A stretch of 64,000 nucleotides of DNA from JACMLD01 sp044223995 (lineage in GTDB: Bacteria; Bacteroidota; Bacteroidia; Chitinophagales; Chitinophagaceae): the NCBI GenBank assembly GCA_044223995.1, contig JBGALE010000004.1:547643-611642 (forward strand). Direction: 5' to 3'. Below are positions 62,626 through 64,000 of the stretch, one piece after another. Both the position numbers and the translations under genes were made by a program. The notes under the pieces were generated by a model that saw only the letters and a list, made by a program, of their open reading frames with translations, was not told where the DNA came from and did not search any database. Numbering within the stretch: position 1 is the stretch's first letter; each line of letters opens with the position of its first letter.

Positions 62626-63900
62626 ATGAGTAAATCTACATTGGCCGTGATACTTGGCGGAGGAGCCGGCTCCCGTTTATACCCGCTTACTGCCAGCAGA
62701 AGCAAACCCGCAGTACCTATCGCCGGTAAATACCGCCTGGTTGATATCCCTATTTCCAATTGCATCAACAGCAGCATCAACCGGATGTTTGTACTGACAC
62801 AGTTCAACTCTGCCTCTCTAAACAGGCATATTAAGAATACCTATCACTTTAGCGCCTTCAGTTCAGCCTTTGTAGATATTCTCGCTGCCGAACAAACGCC
62901 GGACAACCCAACCTGGTACCAGGGCACGGCCGATGCAGTAAGGCAAAGTTTACGGCATATAGGGCCATTCGAAAGTGAATACATATTAATATTGTCCGGC
63001 GACCAGTTGTACCAGATGGATTTCCAGGAAATGATCGACAACCATATCAAACTGGGTGCAGATATTTCCATAGCCACTATCCCGGTGGGCGACAGGGAAG
63101 CACCGGAATTTGGAATATTAAAAAGCAACGAAGAAGGTTATATCACTTCCTTTATTGAAAAACCGAAAAAAGAATTATTGCCGGAATGGGTAAGCGATAC
63201 CGGCCCCGAGATGAAAAACATGGGCAGGAATTACCTCGCTTCCATGGGTATTTATATTTTTAACCGCAAGCTGATGTTTGATTTGCTGGAAGTGGAATAT
63301 AAAGCCGCTACCGATTTCGGAAAGGAAATCATCCCGCAATCCATCGACAAATACAAAGTAGTCAGCTACCAGTATGAGGGTTACTGGACTGATATCGGGA
63401 ATATTTATTCTTTCTTCGAAGCCAACCTTGGCCTGACACAGGATATTCCTGATTTTAACCTGTTCGACAATAACAAAGCCATTTACACGCGTGCACGTAT
63501 GCTGCCGCCTGCAAAAATCAGCGGCACTACGTTAGAGAAAACAATTATCGCTGAGGGATGTATCATCAATGCATCGCGGGTGGAGAATTGCGTGGTGGGC
63601 ATCCGTTCGCGTATTGGAAACGGAACCACGGTAGTGAGCAGCTACCTGATGGGTAACGATTATTTTGAAACGATTGCCGAGATGAACCATGCACAGCAGC
63701 ATGGCATACCGAACGTCGGTATTGGCCATCGTTGTTATATCAAGAATGCCATTGTCGACAAAAATGTACGCATCGGTGATGATGTACGTATCAACGGTGG
63801 CAGTCACCTGGAAAATACTGATCACTCACTGTACACGGTCAAAGATGGAATTGTGGTAGTGAAAAAGGGTGCAGTAATACCCAATGGATTTGTTATTTAA
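62626..63900 (+). CDS. glgC: Glucose-1-phosphate adenylyltransferase
   Basis: Makes ADP-glucose for GlgA, 424 residues. LGGGAGSRLYPLTASRSKPAVPI (nucleotidyl site) at residues 9-31, YQGTADAVRQS, the catalytic ILSGDQLYQMD near 125, and GFIEKP-like FIEKPKK, with a C-terminal left-handed beta helix. Together with glgA and the upstream glucose uptake genes it forms a storage module. Terminator follows. Confidence 0.97.
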   Translation: MSKSTLAVILGGGAGSRLYPLTASRSKPAVPIAGKYRLVDIPISNCINSSINRMFVLTQFNSASLNRHIKNTYHFSAFSSAFVDILAAEQTPDNPTWYQGTADAVRQSLRHIGPFESEYILILSGDQLYQMDFQEMIDNHIKLGADISIATIPVGDREAPEFGILKSNEEGYITSFIEKPKKELLPEWVSDTGPEMKNMGRNYLASMGIYIFNRKLMFDLLEVEYKAATDFGKEIIPQSIDKYKVVSYQYEGYWTDIGNIYSFFEANLGLTQDIPDFNLFDNNKAIYTRARMLPPAKISGTTLEKTIIAEGCIINASRVENCVVGIRSRIGNGTTVVSSYLMGNDYFETIAEMNHAQQHGIPNVGIGHRCYIKNAIVDKNVRIGDDVRINGGSHLENTDHSLYTVKDGIVVVKKGAVIPNGFVI

Positions 63901-63916
63901 AGAATTGAATAAATAT

Positions 63917-63945
63917 AAACATCCTCTTCCGGGGATGTTTTTTTG
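63917..63945 (+). terminator. Terminator of the glgA-glgC unit
   Basis: AAACATCC pairs with GGATGTTT around an 8-base loop, then a T run. Confidence 0.85.
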
Positions 63946-64000
63946 TGTACTTTTATTAAACATGTAATTTTTACATATTAGCCTAAACGATTGCTATGTC

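Overview
The window reads as chromosomal DNA of a Bacteroidota bacterium, most likely family Chitinophagaceae. The reasons are Bacteroidota-type promoter pieces (TTTG, then TAnnTTTG), weak Shine-Dalgarno sites, DUF4295 following rpmB-rpmG, a bacillithiol-type YpdA, many exported proteins whose signal peptides end in AQ or NA, and MFS sugar carrier and DUF2851/DUF2027 proteins typical of this phylum. There is no rRNA, tRNA, insertion sequence, prophage or CRISPR array. The family placement is inferred from gene content without a database search.

Layout. 1-8 kb: lpxK (cut by the left edge), rnr, an exported SAM hydroxide adenosyltransferase, a trans-prenyl diphosphate synthase, an amino acid permease, a Smr protein and the RNase P RNA. 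8-12 kb (minus strand): a membrane coiled-coil protein and the yceD-rpmF-plsX-CPBP operon. 12.4-17 kb: an OmpR/histidine kinase pair, a GpgS-like glycosyltransferase fused to a HAD-like domain, and a double Usp protein. 17-23 kb (minus): a LytTR/LytS-type pair, panB, ppx/gppA and ppk. 23-25.5 kb: rpmB-rpmG-DUF4295-ftsY. 25.6-35.5 kb: mostly exported or envelope proteins (S41 peptidase, Tat-type TIM-barrel protein, alpha/beta hydrolase, M1 peptidase, lipoprotein), a SET protein and a DinB protein.

35.5-36.3 kb contains no conventional gene but holds the most unusual structure in the window: two diverged tandem copies, about 290 bp apart, of a minus-strand unit. Each has two 16-bp palindromes spaced 22 bp, a conserved core and a terminator hairpin with a compensatory base-pair change. 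I interpret these as two paralogous small RNA genes under a shared regulator.

36.3-48.5 kb: M48 peptidase, an RRM protein, FKBP, PIG-L deacetylase, TMEM175-like channel, thiolase, a Lys/Asp-rich exported protein, ypdA, fbp, GNATs and an SRPBCC-GyrI fusion. 48.6-52.7 kb: fdx, iscX, kdsC-like, UbiA prenyltransferase, maf and DUF2851. 53-58 kb: fatty acid hydroxylase, OsmC, lipA and others. 58-64 kb: an MFS sugar transporter-ROK kinase operon divergent from glgA and glgC, which together would take up and phosphorylate glucose and store it as glycogen.
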